A DNA stretch of 64,000 nt, from NCBI GenBank assembly GCA_015143295.1, contig CM026551.1, positions 14,061,827 to 14,125,826 of the forward strand. The letters are read 5' to 3'. The position numbers were made by a program, and so were the translations under genes. Under the pieces are notes generated by a model. That model had not been told where the DNA came from, did no database searches, and was given only the letters and a program-made list of their open reading frames with translations. The first letter of the stretch is position 1. The number at the start of each line of letters is the position of its first letter. This DNA is from Tetracentron sinense. Lineage: Eukaryota; Streptophyta; Magnoliopsida; Trochodendrales; Trochodendraceae. Of the stretch, positions 35,380-46,555 are shown piece by piece.

Positions 35380-36352
35380 CAAGGTTCTGAATATCGATAT
35401 CGTATGTCATTTCGAGCTGTGGAAAGAAGATATATCTAGGATATTTCGCAAGATATATCGATATCGCGGGAACAATATCGCACGTGGAGGAAAAAATATA
35501 AAAAAATAGTGAAAAACATATAAATTTTCAATGAAACTTCAGGAAATGTTAAATAAGATGTTAATACACATCTGAGATGAATTTTTTTTAAAAAACAACA
35601 ATATATATAAGAGATGCAATGAGGAGGGAGCCAAGGAGCCAAAGACGTGCGCTGATGCTGACGATAATGTATGGTTCACTAATATTGATGTAACTTACAT
35701 AAAAAGTTGCTTTCATTTCTCAATCAAGCATAACAATTAACTCAAATACAATCAAAATCAATACTAAGAAGAGTTAAATCAATACTAAGAATAGTTAAAA
35801 TTAAAAACATTGTATTAAGATTTTATTAAATCTTTTATTGTGTGTATAATAAAAATCAATACTAAGAAGAGTTAAATAATATTTAATTTATAAAATATAA
35901 TTACGTTAATACTTGCAACACAGGGGTAATATGGTCATTTATGCAATAAAAAAAAATCTTTATTGTAATTAGTGTAATCTAAGGGAGGGTTTTGAAATAT
36001 AGATAAGAATGAAATTAATTTATAAAGAGACATTTAAAATTATTGTTTTATAACATAAGTTCTATTTTGTAAATGACCATTACAACTTAAGTATAAATAA
36101 GTAAACAATAGAAAATATATAAAATAAAAAAAGTAGAAAATATTTCGACCGAAATATACAAAATTTTGATCGAAATTTGCGAAAATTTGTAAAAACCATG
36201 TGAGAAAATGTAAAAAAAAAAAAACCAGTAGAAAATATTTCAACCGAAATATACGAAATTTCGTCGAAATTTACCAAAATACATGGTTCAGATGTTTCGG
36301 AACCTGTCGAGATAAAAAAATATCGTTGAAATTTACGAAATTTCAAACCTCG
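35380..36352. mobile_element. Non-autonomous hAT element, 973 bp
   Basis: Exact 8-bp target duplications cctaggaa at 35372-35379 and 36353-36360. Ends: caaggttctgaa at left and, reversed, cgaggtttgaaa at right. Subterminal zones carry repeats: tatcgatatcg at the left, cgaaatttac/cgaaatatac at the right (36140-36340). No transposase reading. It inserted into a sequence that looks like the arm of a foldback element (35316-36540). Confidence 0.87.
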
Positions 36353-36606
36353 CCTAGGAAATCAAAAGTCCGTTAAGTTGGCGTTTGGTAACCACTTTCG
36401 AAGTTACTTCCCGAGAAAACAAAAAGTTAGGGGAATTTGAAAAATCAACTTCCCACGAAGCTGCCCAGGCCGCTTTTGCGGGAAGTCAACTTTCTCGACT
36501 TTTACGGGAAGTTGAAGGAGGCTCATACCCGAACGAATACTTGGGGAGAAGGTGTCTCGTGTTAGGGTTTTGTTTTGTTATAGTCGAGAGTTCTCTCTCT
36601 CAAACC

Positions 36607-39206
36607 ATGTGTGTTCATCTCGAGGCAGAAGAATCCCCTCAACCGAATGCTGCAAATCTCATCGCCGACATCAACGAATGGAGATCCTACTTGTATCTCG
36701 TCAGTGAGTGAATGATCTTTTACTTTTATCTCTCTTTTTTTTTTCTTTTTCTGGAAAAGGTTTCCCTCATTTCTTCTAAACCCTATCTCCATTCATGCTA
36801 TTAGTAAAATTTATATAAATGACGATTGTTTTCAATGTTTAATTAATCTGTATTTTTCTACATGTACCAATTGGCCTCTATAAATTCCCAAGCGCTTGAA
36901 GAACCAGAAAGGTGAGTACTTTTATGGTTGTGTTTTCAAGTTCTTTTACTTGTTGGGTTAATTTGGTGTTTTGTTTTACAATTATTAAAATTGAAACCCT
37001 AGAATTTGTTGTAGTTCTTGAAGGATTATCTGTAGATTGGAAGATTTATTATTCCATTATTCCTTTTTTGGCTTGGCATTTGGCATCATTCAGTCAGTTT
37101 GATCTTCAGTCTACAGCCGGGTGAGTATGTGTCTCCCGGTGTTTAGGTTAAGGACTTAAGGGTTCGCCTGTGGACATGAGGATTTTGACCGAGGCTTGAG
37201 CTGTGTTTCAAAACCTTGAAGGCATTGGTGCTCAATTTGACCTAAGGTATTCATGGGCACAACATTAACTTTGAACAACAATAAGCTCCGAAAGTTAATT
37301 GCCCAGCCCAAGAAGGTTAGGGCTGATTAGGTTTAGTTCATCCGTATAGTTTGGGTCAAAATTTTCTTTTTGACCAAGTTGGTGTGGGGTGGACTAGGTT
37401 TGTATAGTGGCTGTGTAGATGGTGAAAGATAGATGTTAGGCTCATGAAATTTGACCTCTTTATTATTTCAAGCCCCTTTTTTTTTGTATACATACTACTT
37501 TAAGGCATTAATCTAACTGCCTACCAGGTGATAGGGGCCATAAGGCCTCGCCTTATAGTGTGGAATGTATAGGTTGGCTATAAGTAAATACCACAAAGGG
37601 TCAAATACGAAACCTTTTTGAGCAATTGGGTTAATTTGGGGTGTTGGTAGTTTGGGGTTTTGAGTTTGGAGAGGGAGGTCTTGATTCTAATGGGGTTTGT
37701 TTGGGTAGTGGGTGATCTTGAAGGATTTCTTGTTTTTGGATTCTAGGGTGTTTGAGAGGATGAGAGTGGGATATGACAGGTGAGTCTGATGAGGATATTT
37801 GTTGATTGTGCTCTTGGTTTGATGGATGGTTGTGTGTGTTGGGTGTGGGGGTTTGATTTTGAAGTGGTGATAGATTCTTTGCCTCTTTGGGTCCTGAATA
37901 GCTGACATGTGTATTGCTCTTTAGTTGAATGATAATAATTCCATCAAGACCAAGAACTTATCCTTCGTTCAATATCCATAAATTTGGGTCTTTAGCTCAA
38001 ATCGGAAGAGCGCTTGAAAAATGGAGGGTTACTCCAATTCTCAAGAAGATGGTGGTTCGAATCCACCAAGATCCGTAACTGTGATTGTCTATAAGTTATA
38101 ACTCTGAACTTGTATTTTATGTTTACCCATCTCTTTTATCCATGGACATGACCAACTCTACAAGAGTTGGTATATAGAAATAATCATATACCAACATTAT
38201 AGCATATATAAAACTCTCAAAAATTACTTCGTATCAGTGCAAACCAAGCACAAATTGACTTCTGGGTTTTCAAAAGTCAGTTCTCGCATGTGCAAACCAA
38301 ACACTATTTTACCCTTCGAATGACTTTGCAAGACTTCTTAAGGTGTTACTTCCTGCAAAGTTAACTCCTGAAGAAGTTTTTTTCTTCTCTGAGAAGTCTG
38401 TCCAAACGAGGCCATGAGAATCAACCACTATGCTCATAAGTAGACCAAGTGCAGAATCTTGGTAAAGAATAATTGGGACTGGAAGATGTGGCTAAAATCA
38501 TCTCTCAAACTGACTATTTTCAATTAAGTTAAAACAATGCTAAAATCTGCTGGTGCACAGTCCTCACGAGTCATGGCTCCATGAGTGTTTCTTTCAATCA
38601 ATTCCATTTTTTTGGGTAGGTAATGCTAACTGAGATGTATCCAATGAGACTCTAAAAGGGTTAAAACATGTGTTGGAGCATGTGTCCTGGCCACTGCAAC
38701 AACCCATATGTATTCTCCAATGATTAATAAACATTAGAAAATTAGGACGAATGTATGAAAAGTTATAAATAATGGATGCATGCTTTGGATAATCTTCTGT
38801 GTTGGTGACAACCATATGTTTGCCCATCTTACAAGTATACTGTCTATTAACTGCTTTTTGTCTTTCTTTCTTGGAAAGTAGGATTTCTATATAATATATT
38901 TTTTTTAAAAGTACAGTATCTTGTAAATTTAGTTGATGAAGAAGGTAGTTAAAGTTGTTCTGGATTTATACATGGTTGTTCCGATGCTTGGGTGATCTTC
39001 TTTCCCAAACTAGGGAGTTCCAAGATCTGTCCAACGACAATGACTTCTCAAAGAATAATGAGTTTGCCACCTGGTTAAAAGCAGAGAGGATTTCAGAACT
39101 CCGACCTTTCTTTCGAGGGTGCATGAAAAATTTGAATCTCAATTCTACAAATGCATTGCAAGTGGACTCCCGGACATCCCAGAACTGGAAAATAAATGAT
39201 TTGTAA
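36607..39206 (+). CDS. Hypothetical small protein, four phase-consistent exons (tentative)
   Basis: Exons 36607-36703, 36893-36911, 37094-37120 and 39014-39206 all have GT/AG borders and join in phase to 111 codons: MCVHLEAEESPQPNAANLIA at the start, NEWRSYLYLV before the first donor, and a last exon with FATWLKAERISELRPFFRG ending INDL. Two exons are very short (19 and 27 bases), which is allowed but weakens the model. The frame is open upstream to 36385, but that part lies in foldback-like sequence, so the ATG at 36607 after a pyrimidine-rich leader is preferred. I do not recognise the family and give no function. The last intron holds a tRNA-like sequence and a foldback arm near 38200-38413. 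Confidence 0.4.
37986..38075 (+). tRNA. tRNA-like sequence with oversized anticodon loop (likely pseudo-tRNA or intron-bearing)
   Basis: Acceptor GGGTCTT (37986-37992) pairs with AAGATCC (38068-38074), one G-T wobble. D arm GCTC/GAGC (37995-37998/38008-38011). Anticodon stem CTTGA/TCAAG (38013-38017/38041-38045) is perfect. T arm GGTGG-TTCGAAT-CCACC (38051-38067) is perfect. The region between the anticodon stem strands is 23 nt rather than 7, with an inner GGAG/CTCC hairpin, and no U sits at position 33 if an intron is placed at the usual 37/38 site. B box GTTCGAATC is perfect; A box is near-consensus. Anticodon cannot be assigned. Confidence 0.55.
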
Positions 39207-39599
39207 AAGCATTTCTGCTAGTGTGATCCCTGTCTGTCTGTTTCTTCTTTTGGATAACTTATCAGCAGCTATTTGTCAAAACAATTACACGTTTTTTATA
39301 AAGTAGAGAAAACATCTGCAACTGCAAGGCTTATTTAGTTTTTATTTTATTTGTTTGCTTTGGTTTTTTTTTTCTTTGGGGGGGGGGGCTCTTAAACAGT
39401 CTACTATGAATCTTGCTTCTACAATCTATCATGAAGCTGGCTCACCCCGAGAAAAACAATGGAATCTCATAAATGATACAGAATACTAGGGCTGAACTTG
39501 AGGAATAGTTGAGTCAGTTCAGTATAAGAGGATGAAGTATGAACCTTGGGAGTACTTCTTTGTTCAAATTGCTCAGACTTGCACTCCCTCGTTGAAAAA

Positions 39600-40370
39600 G
39601 ACGGAGACCAGGCTTGCGTCAAATAGAGCTTGGACCAACCCCAAATTATGCCTATGCACCCCCAAAAATCCCAGGGGCAGAATGCAATGCCCCAGGGCAC
39701 TCATAGATATAGAGCCAGCTTGTGGCCAGAATTTAAACTATTGCATGGTTTCTTTTTCATTTCCAAAATAGACAGATGGATCATGGTAGAGTTTGTGCTG
39801 ATGACTCAAAGGAAGTTCACAAGGCAAACTAACAATCCCCACAATATTTCCTCTCAACGTTTGTCCAAATCATCATATCCTGAAAGAAGGAAAAGGGGAG
39901 AGTCACCACAGTGATCTCACAGCACCACTTTATTAGCTAAATATGTGGCATTTATCTACGACAGCAATGATCAAAGCAACCAAGAAAAAATAAGTTTTCA
40001 CCCAATTCAGTTCAATGAAAACTGCTATTATTGGGTACATAACATGCTAACTAAAGAAAAATCTTTAATTATTTTCAGGCTAGATGGACAAACTTAAAAT
40101 CCCATCATAGTGCTAAAGAAAAACTGACTGATTTTATCAAGATTTGGATTAACCACGACCAACAATCATTGGAACTGTCATAATTAAGGATTAACCACGA
40201 CCAACAATCATATTGCCCAGGTGTTCTTATCCATCAAGGAATTGTCACTTTATTGACAGTTCAAAGTGACTGGATAGTCCAAATGAGGGTCCAATCGACC
40301 CATAAGGTCATCTTAGAGGATAGAAATCAAAGAATCAGGTGGATCCTTGTTCCATTTGGAATGATGTAGC
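39600..40370. repeat. Block sharing several segments with the H-protein gene region
   Basis: 39852-40085 (tatcctgaaagaaggaaaagg and on) matches 48185-48420. 39690-39770 (cactcatagatatagagccgg-like) matches 43110-43165. 39774-39835 matches 50280-50340. 40180-40280 matches 50010-50130. 40285-40370 matches the 3' part of the LINE ORF at 43360-43445. The order differs between sites, so this is not one simple duplication. Confidence 0.75.
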
Positions 40371-40555
40371 TAATAATTCTATTCAGGACGATGGTCATCT
40401 TCCGGACTACTGGACTCCAAAATTTTTCTAGACGAATAATTTCCGAACTCCAACTTGGTAACTATGGCTACAAGTATGATATGTAATATATGGTGGACAA
40501 TATGGAAATAAGCATATAAAACATAACTACTTTAAATAGGGTGGTAAATTTACCC

Positions 40556-40937
40556 ATGAAGAGCAGCTCTCCCATATGCATCTACCATAATATTATATGA
40601 AGCTCTATCTGGCTCACATCCCATGTGCTGCATCAGAGAGAATATTTTGGCAGCCCCATACGGAAAACCTGAACGGCTGTTAGATGGGGAAAGTAAAGAG
40701 CACTATTAGGTACATCATTGGAACATTTATTTCAGGACAATAAAACATCAGAAAATAAACTGTATCAGCTATTAACATGTGAGCTTCCATGAGGGCATTA
40801 TAAGCATACACATCAAGCTCATGTCCAGCTTCTTGCAACTCCATGAATACTTCTGCTGCTTTCTCACAAAGTCCATTCCTTGCAAATGCAGTGACCAGAG
40901 CAGTATAAGTGCTATTACAAGGAAGTTCATCTATGAT
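40556..40937 (-). pseudogene. PPR gene fragment (P-class, AT2G35130-like), two exons
   Basis: Minus strand: exon 40937 to about 40780 reads STYTALVTAFARNGLCEKAA, ELDVYAYNALMEAHM; exon 40668-40556 reads FPYGAAKIFSLMQHMGCEPD then RASYNIMVDAYGRAALHG. Known: these match consecutive PPR motifs of AT2G35130. The middle residues (YSRAG expected) are missing at the exon join and no further exons were found on either side, so this is a fragment. Organelle RNA binding is the family role; this piece is unlikely to work. Confidence 0.78.
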
Positions 40938-43319
40938 CTGGAATTAACAGATTGATCAAAATTATAATCTAAGATGTCTAGTTACTATTAAGAATACATA
41001 TATGGATTATAGTAACATGGGTATAAGACTACAAATTTCTATCTAAGAGACAGATTCCCATACTTGGCTTCCCATCATACGCATTGAAACCATGAGAATT
41101 ATTTTCAGTTTGATAAAACCAACTACCATGGTTCTGTATAAACCAGTACGGTAAAAGATGTGAAATCATCATCTGAACAGAATGCAGGTAAATATTTATA
41201 CAAATTTAATACAGTTAATGCAAGCAAATAGAAGTATGCCTCATTTCCAGGTTATGATTACAACACAAAAGATGAAGTGCTTCCATTTCTGGATACCTGC
41301 TGTCATGGATAAAATCCACCGAGTAAAACTTAAGAGATTACAAGATAGTAGGTAAATGTACTCAGATAAAGGCCATATCTTCGCATAAGTAAATTGATTC
41401 CACTTTCTTATAACTAATATTTACAGTCTTAGCTAAGGATTATTTACAGCCTTATGTCTAGATACTATAAATAATATTTACAGCACTCAGTCCAGTACAG
41501 TAATCAATTCAAAAGATGTGAAATCATAAATAATCATCCGTGTATAATTTTCATTGGTCAACAGGTTTGACAGTCAGGTTCAATTCAGCAAATAAACCCA
41601 AACCTGATGCTGAAGCTTCATTTCTTGCCTTTGTGTGTGTGTGTGTGGAATCATTTTAGCTATGCATGTCCAGGGAAGTCCATGGTGCTCCTTGGGATGC
41701 ATTATTTACAATGCATCAATGATATAACTTTCGAAAAGGTGCACAGTCATGGTGATCAGACAATTCATTTAACAGTTCTCACCTAGGGGATCTGATAAGT
41801 AATAAACAACCTGTTTCGGGGATTGTAACCATTTATGTTACACATTCTCCGGACCGTGTCTCACACTTTTTTGGATGTCCGAAAGAACGTGATTGAGTGA
41901 AGTGTTGCAGAAATCCATTGGTGGATGTTTCTCAGCATAAATATCCTGGGTGTGGATTATCAAATGCTGGGTCTTTCCCTTGCACTGGAAACATGTGTAT
42001 ATTTCATTTGGAAGGCCTTACCCAATTGGGATCCTATACTTCGTTTATGAAAACATCCATGATTATTTTTCTGTCCATTATGTTCGAACTATTGTAGTTA
42101 ACAATTTTATGTTACCATGAACGAGAATCGGCACGAACTTGTAAAAGTTATGCAAAAAAAATTTCTTACCAGCACAATTGGATCCCATTGCTTATTGATA
42201 TGAACCACGGGAATTATTGGCTCTCCACCAGCAATCACTCTTACAACCAAAGAGAAGCCCGCATCTTGATTCTATAAAGGGATTATTTAAGATACATTCA
42301 ACAATCAAACTACAAATATAAAAGGAGTTAACAATACAATTGATCACTGTTATATATAATCTCTGACATGTGAGTTAACTGCTCAAAGGAGTCAATGTGA
42401 ATAAAATTATACAAGTGACGTTGAAGCACATGGTTTCTCGAATAGAATAGGAATGCATGATAAGCTACTGAGCTATCATTTTATCTGTACTTGTCTGGTT
42501 AAAAAAAAAACTCCGATAATTTTTTTTTTTTTGGATGGTAACTCCGATAAAATTTAAGAGGTACATATACAGTAAATCACATTAACTAGTTATCTCCAAT
42601 TCAGCAACACTTAGGGATCCTTAGGTACAAATTGTATGTTTTTTATTTTATTTTTAAATATACATATTAAATCATTTGATTTATAAACTTGGCTACACTT
42701 TTCCTGCTTAGTTAAGACCAATATACTCTGCACAATTAAATGGAAACAAGCTAAAACCATCGACATTTGCTAATTTACCTAAGCAAATCAGAAAACAAAA
42801 CAAAACCTACAACTTAAGAGCACCAGCTGAGAAAGAAAACCCTACAACCTTTTCATAATAACTGTCACTCTGCTACTGCATCTTTGATTCCCTTCAGTTC
42901 TGGTCTCTGGCAAGGTTTCCAGATCCTATTTCTCTTCCTGGGGGTTCCAAGAATCAGATGAACCAATTGGATCACTTAGAACTGCATCCGGATTCTCAAT
43001 TATAATTGAAGATGCCAAACTTTCCCCTGTTCCAGTATTAGCATTACTGATAAACATTGGTCCAAGGATGTGCAATGCTAAGTGCAGGGGTGCCCTAATG
43101 CATGCCCCACGTCACTCACAGATATAGAGCCGGCTGGCTTGTTGCATGTTTTCCTTTTCAGTTCCCAAATAGAAGATGTACAAAAGCAAAACAGGAGAAA
43201 CATCTTAAGGGATCAAATGAATTTATATTGAACAAGATATCAAAGAAGATAATTTGTATTTATACAAAACCAATTACAAAAAATGTATACATTTGAACAA
43301 AAGAATCTGTACCGGACAT
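40938..43319. other. Intergenic with scattered exon-like and repeat pieces
   Basis: 41106-41145 and 41425-41450 resemble 47335-47395. A minus-strand stretch with acceptor and donor at about 42272-42171 reads FSLVVRVIAGGEPIIPVVHI; unrecognised. Another at about 43065-42930 reads PMFISNANTGTGES and ends NPQEEK-stop; unrecognised. A short GT run is at 41633-41647. No gene confirmed. Confidence 0.35.
42509..42550. repeat. Micro-insertion (T13ggatggt between 11-bp duplications)
   Basis: aactccgataa at 42509-42519 is repeated at 42540-42550, with a T13 tract and ggatggt between. Same form as those at 14595, 19241, 48315 and 56371. Confidence 0.75.
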
Positions 43320-44600
43320 ATTTTTTTTTTTTAGACAAAAGGTTTACAAGATCAAACGAGGGACCAACCGACCCATAAGGTCATCTTCCAGGATAGGAAT
43401 CAAAGAATCAGGTGGATCCTCATTCCATTCTTCATGATGAACAGCTTCTACAGCCATGTTAGCTAAATGGTCAGCAGCATGGTTTGCTTCCCTGTACTCG
43501 TGATGAGCCACAACCCCCGTGAAATGCTTGAGAAGATTTTGACAGCTGATAATAAGAGAAGAAATTTCTTCGTAGCAAGGTTTCTGCAGCCCATTTAACA
43601 TCTCTATCACAAGTTTGGAATCGCCTTCAATCAAAATGCACTCAACATGGAGTTTAACTGCCAATCTAAGCCCATCATACAATGCCGAGGCCTCAGCAAC
43701 TAAGGGGGAGGTGTTAATTGGGAGCGGTGTCACAAAAGCGCCAATAAAGCTGCCATCTGCATCTCGAAGTAGCCCTCCTGCTCCTGCCTTGCCTGTTCCC
43801 CCTTTCGCAGAGCCATCAAAGTTGAGCTTGGTCCATTGACTAGATGGACGAGTCCAAGCAATATAACGAAGAGAGACTGGACGACTTGATGGCTGTTCAA
43901 CACCTCCTTCAATGGGAGCTAAAACCCATGAACCATATGCACTATAGCTCATAGACCGACCATCTTTAGTATGAATGATAAATGGCTTCATACTACATAC
44001 TTTCGCTTCATGACCCACCCGACCACAAGTAAAGCATAAGCTGGGAATTTCATACTGGAAGTTCTGGAAAAGCCCACCTTCTACACCATCAATCCTGTTC
44101 CCTGTAGGCAGTCGAGAATTCAAATCCACTTCCACACACATACGTATAGACTGCTCTCCAGAAATTTCCTCATACACAGCTATCTTGATGGGTTGTCCAG
44201 CTACAGACCCCATTTCATAGAGGAATTGGGGATCCCAATACTCACAAGGCAGCTTGGGAAATCTAACCCAAATCTGACTGAAAGCCATGCTTTCACTCTC
44301 GGCACTGAAATCCGGGTGCCATCTTTTCATCACAAGGCACTGCTTGCCCATGAATAAGGGTCCCTGCGACCACACCCGACTGAAGTCGTCTACTTCAGAG
44401 AAGTCAAAGACATAGAAGTTATTACGTTGTTCAAGTACGTGGACATAACCACTCAGTTTCCAGGTTGAATGAAGCCGTGACATATCTAGTTTTCCCCGGA
44501 GTAGCTTACCAATCAGCTTAAGGTTCAAATAACCAGAGACTTGTTCTTCCTCTTCTAACACTTGCCCTACTTTTAGCTTACCCATGTATGCTATCTGCCT
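43320..44600 (-). mobile_element. Internally deleted LINE derivative with poly-A tail
   Basis: On the minus strand the 413-codon reading (separate entry) is followed by about 10 bases and an A13 tract (T-run at 43321-43333), the mark of reverse-transcribed insertion. Endonuclease and reverse transcriptase are absent, so it must have moved with enzymes from another LINE. The 5' border is near 44590-44640. No sure target duplication was found. A second piece of the same 3' sequence lies at 40285-40370. Confidence 0.82.
43344..44585 (-). CDS. DUF4283 - CCHC zinc knuckle - RNase H fusion (LINE-derived), intact 413 codons
   Basis: Starts at the ATG ending 44585 and runs without a stop to 43344. 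Residues 1-175 are DUF4283-like (NLKLIGKLLRGK, WKLSGYVHVLEQRNNFYVFD, WVRFPKLPCEYWD). C184-x2-C187-x4-H192-x4-C197 is a zinc knuckle. Residues about 253-380 are an RVT_3-type RNase H with all four acidic residues: Asp257 (NFDGSA), Glu298 (AEASALYDG), Asp322 (EGDSKLVI) and Asp372 (NHAADHLAN). Known: DUF4283-CCHC is the usual ORF1 of plant L1 LINEs and this RNase H sits at the end of ORF2. Here they are joined in frame and ORF2's front is lost. An RNA-binding nuclease is possible by inference; host use is unproven. Confidence 0.88.
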   Translation of the reverse strand: MGKLKVGQVLEEEEQVSGYLNLKLIGKLLRGKLDMSRLHSTWKLSGYVHVLEQRNNFYVFDFSEVDDFSRVWSQGPLFMGKQCLVMKRWHPDFSAESESMAFSQIWVRFPKLPCEYWDPQFLYEMGSVAGQPIKIAVYEEISGEQSIRMCVEVDLNSRLPTGNRIDGVEGGLFQNFQYEIPSLCFTCGRVGHEAKVCSMKPFIIHTKDGRSMSYSAYGSWVLAPIEGGVEQPSSRPVSLRYIAWTRPSSQWTKLNFDGSAKGGTGKAGAGGLLRDADGSFIGAFVTPLPINTSPLVAEASALYDGLRLAVKLHVECILIEGDSKLVIEMLNGLQKPCYEEISSLIISCQNLLKHFTGVVAHHEYREANHAADHLANMAVEAVHHEEWNEDPPDSLIPILEDDLMGRLVPRLIL

Positions 44601-45251
44601 TCACTTGTCTTCCTGTATCCAAAAGAGAATATTTTGGTTAGTGTTGAATGATTTCACCAACAAAAGTGATCGTACGTTTAATCATAGAAAATGGTATTTC
44701 AATCAAGCGACGACTTGTATAGAAAATGGTATATTACCGGAATGAATAACTGGGTTTATGCTCCAACGATTCCAAAAGACTAACAAGGCACTTCCAGATA
44801 TGATCTATGAAGCTTTATTAATGCTTTGACGGCCAAAAACAAATAGGAAGAAATTTGATTTTTGAAGCTTTAATGGCTAAAAACAAATATGAAGACTTCG
44901 TTTTTTTCTCAGATGTATCCAGAAAATGTTATCTCGTCCCTTGGCTTTTTTCAATTTCTTATATAAGCATCAGGAAATGTATGGTTTTATTTTAGAAACT
45001 TTTTTTTTATGGTATTAAATTTAGAAACTTGATATCGAAGCCATTTAAAAAAAATATATAATTTGTCTTTTGATGGTTTTATCGACCCTCTCGTGCTGGG
45101 CTGGGCCGGGCCCACCAGAATTGGGACATTTTTAAAATGGGTTTTTTCATATCGGCGGTCTAGGTTTATCCTAGTTTGAAAATTCACTGTTATATAACAG
45201 TTTTGGTTTGCAAATTAACTAATTGTTTTATTTGCAAGCGTTGGACAAAGA
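44601..45251. other. Intergenic, no gene seen
   Basis: AT-rich; includes a short near-repeat pair at about 44800-44900 (gaagcttta, ggccaaaaacaaata / ggctaaaaacaaata). Nothing coding recognised. Confidence 0.35.
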
Positions 45252-46125
45252 AACTCAATCCTTAGTTCCATTAGACTTTCATTTGTGATTGTTAATAAAA
45301 TGACTATTATGCCTTTAAGAATTAAGAGTTTTAATTACCTTACAAAGCCACTTTAACTGCTCTTGAACTGTGGTTAATAAGTTTTAACCATAGGTCAAGG
45401 GAGTTAAAAGTGAATATATATGGTTTTTTTTAAACCAAAGTTAGATGCTTTAACTCTAAGAGTTAGTAAATCTTAACCACAAGTAAAGGGAGTTAAAAGA
45501 GGACAAGTTATTTTTTCTTTTTATCTAAAACCAAGGTTAGATGCTTCAACACTACGGGTTAGTGAATCTTAAACACAGGTCAAGGGAGTTAAAAGGGACA
45601 GTTAATTTTTATTTTTTATTTTCTAAAAACCAAGGTTGCATGCTTGAATCCTAAGGGTTTGTTAATCTTAACCATAGTTAAATGGAGTTAAAAAGGGAAC
45701 ACATTTTTTTTTTCTAAAAACTAAGGGTATATGCTTTAACCCTAGGGTTAGTAATCTTAACCACAATTAAAGGAAGTTAAAAAGGGACACGATAATTTTT
45801 TCTTCTAATACCAAGGTTAAATGCTTTAACCCTAAGGGTTAGTGAATCTTAACCACAATTAAAGAGAGTTAAAAAGGGACACGATAATTTTTTTTTTCTT
45901 TTAAAAACCATGGTTTGATGCTTTATCCTTAAGGGTTAGTGAATCTTAACCACAATTAAATGGAGTTAAAATGGGACACATTAACTATAGGGGTTAAAAC
46001 TTGTTAACCATAGTTAGAAGACAGTTAAAGAGGCTTTGTGAGGTTAGAAATATCTTAAGGCCATAATAGTTATCTCACTAGCAATTACAAACGAAAGTCT
46101 AACTAAACTAAGGATAGGGTTGAGG
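45252..46125. mobile_element. Long-TIR foldback element with tandem-repeat core
   Basis: Left arm 45255-45360 (ccttagtt, ttagactttc, actattatg, cttaag, ttacaaagcc) is matched in reverse by 46020-46120. Core 45360-46030 is about seven tandem units of 85-95 bases with words gttagtgaatcttaacca and agttaaaaagggacac. No transposase. The same core, inverted, occurs in the element at 56613-57530, which has different arms. Confidence 0.78.
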
Positions 46126-46555
46126 TTGATTGTCTAATGGTTGGAAAACCATGAGTTACTTTGCAAAACTATTACATATAATAGTGTATTTGCAAAGTAG
46201 AAAGAACGTAGCAGCTGATATACAGAAATGCTAAGAAATGGTAAATTTGTGTTGGTAGTTGGTACAGGTCTTCTCAGCAAATTTGAAAGATGGAATGAAC
46301 TCTAAGGGTAATTTGATCATTTAAACTACGGATATTTTGATATATATATTTTTTTAATTAGGTCATTTGTGAGAAATGTTGAAAAATGTCTTAAAAGGTT
46401 AATTAAAAGGGAATGGTAATGAGAAAATGACATTGTTCTTGGATATGTGCCCCTGTAAATTTGAGTGTTGTCAGGTTCAATTTTAGTAGGTGTAGGAATG
46501 TACCTTCCACCCAAACTCGGTCCATTTAAAGTGGGTCTAAATGTCCACTCCAACT

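Noticed and set aside
36385-36606. In-frame upstream extension of the small unknown gene
   Set aside because: The sequence is foldback-arm-like (repeated gaagt/acttcc words), so the start at 36607 was preferred.
42171-42272. Exon-like minus-strand stretch VVRVIAGGEPIIPVVHI
   Set aside because: Good splice borders but no recognised family and no partner exons in phase.
42930-43065. Minus-strand frame ending NPQEEK-stop
   Set aside because: Looks like a C-terminus but nothing upstream continues it; partly overlaps a repeated segment.
45360-46030. Possible centromeric satellite
   Set aside because: Only about seven diverged units and framed by inverted arms, so it belongs to a transposable element.
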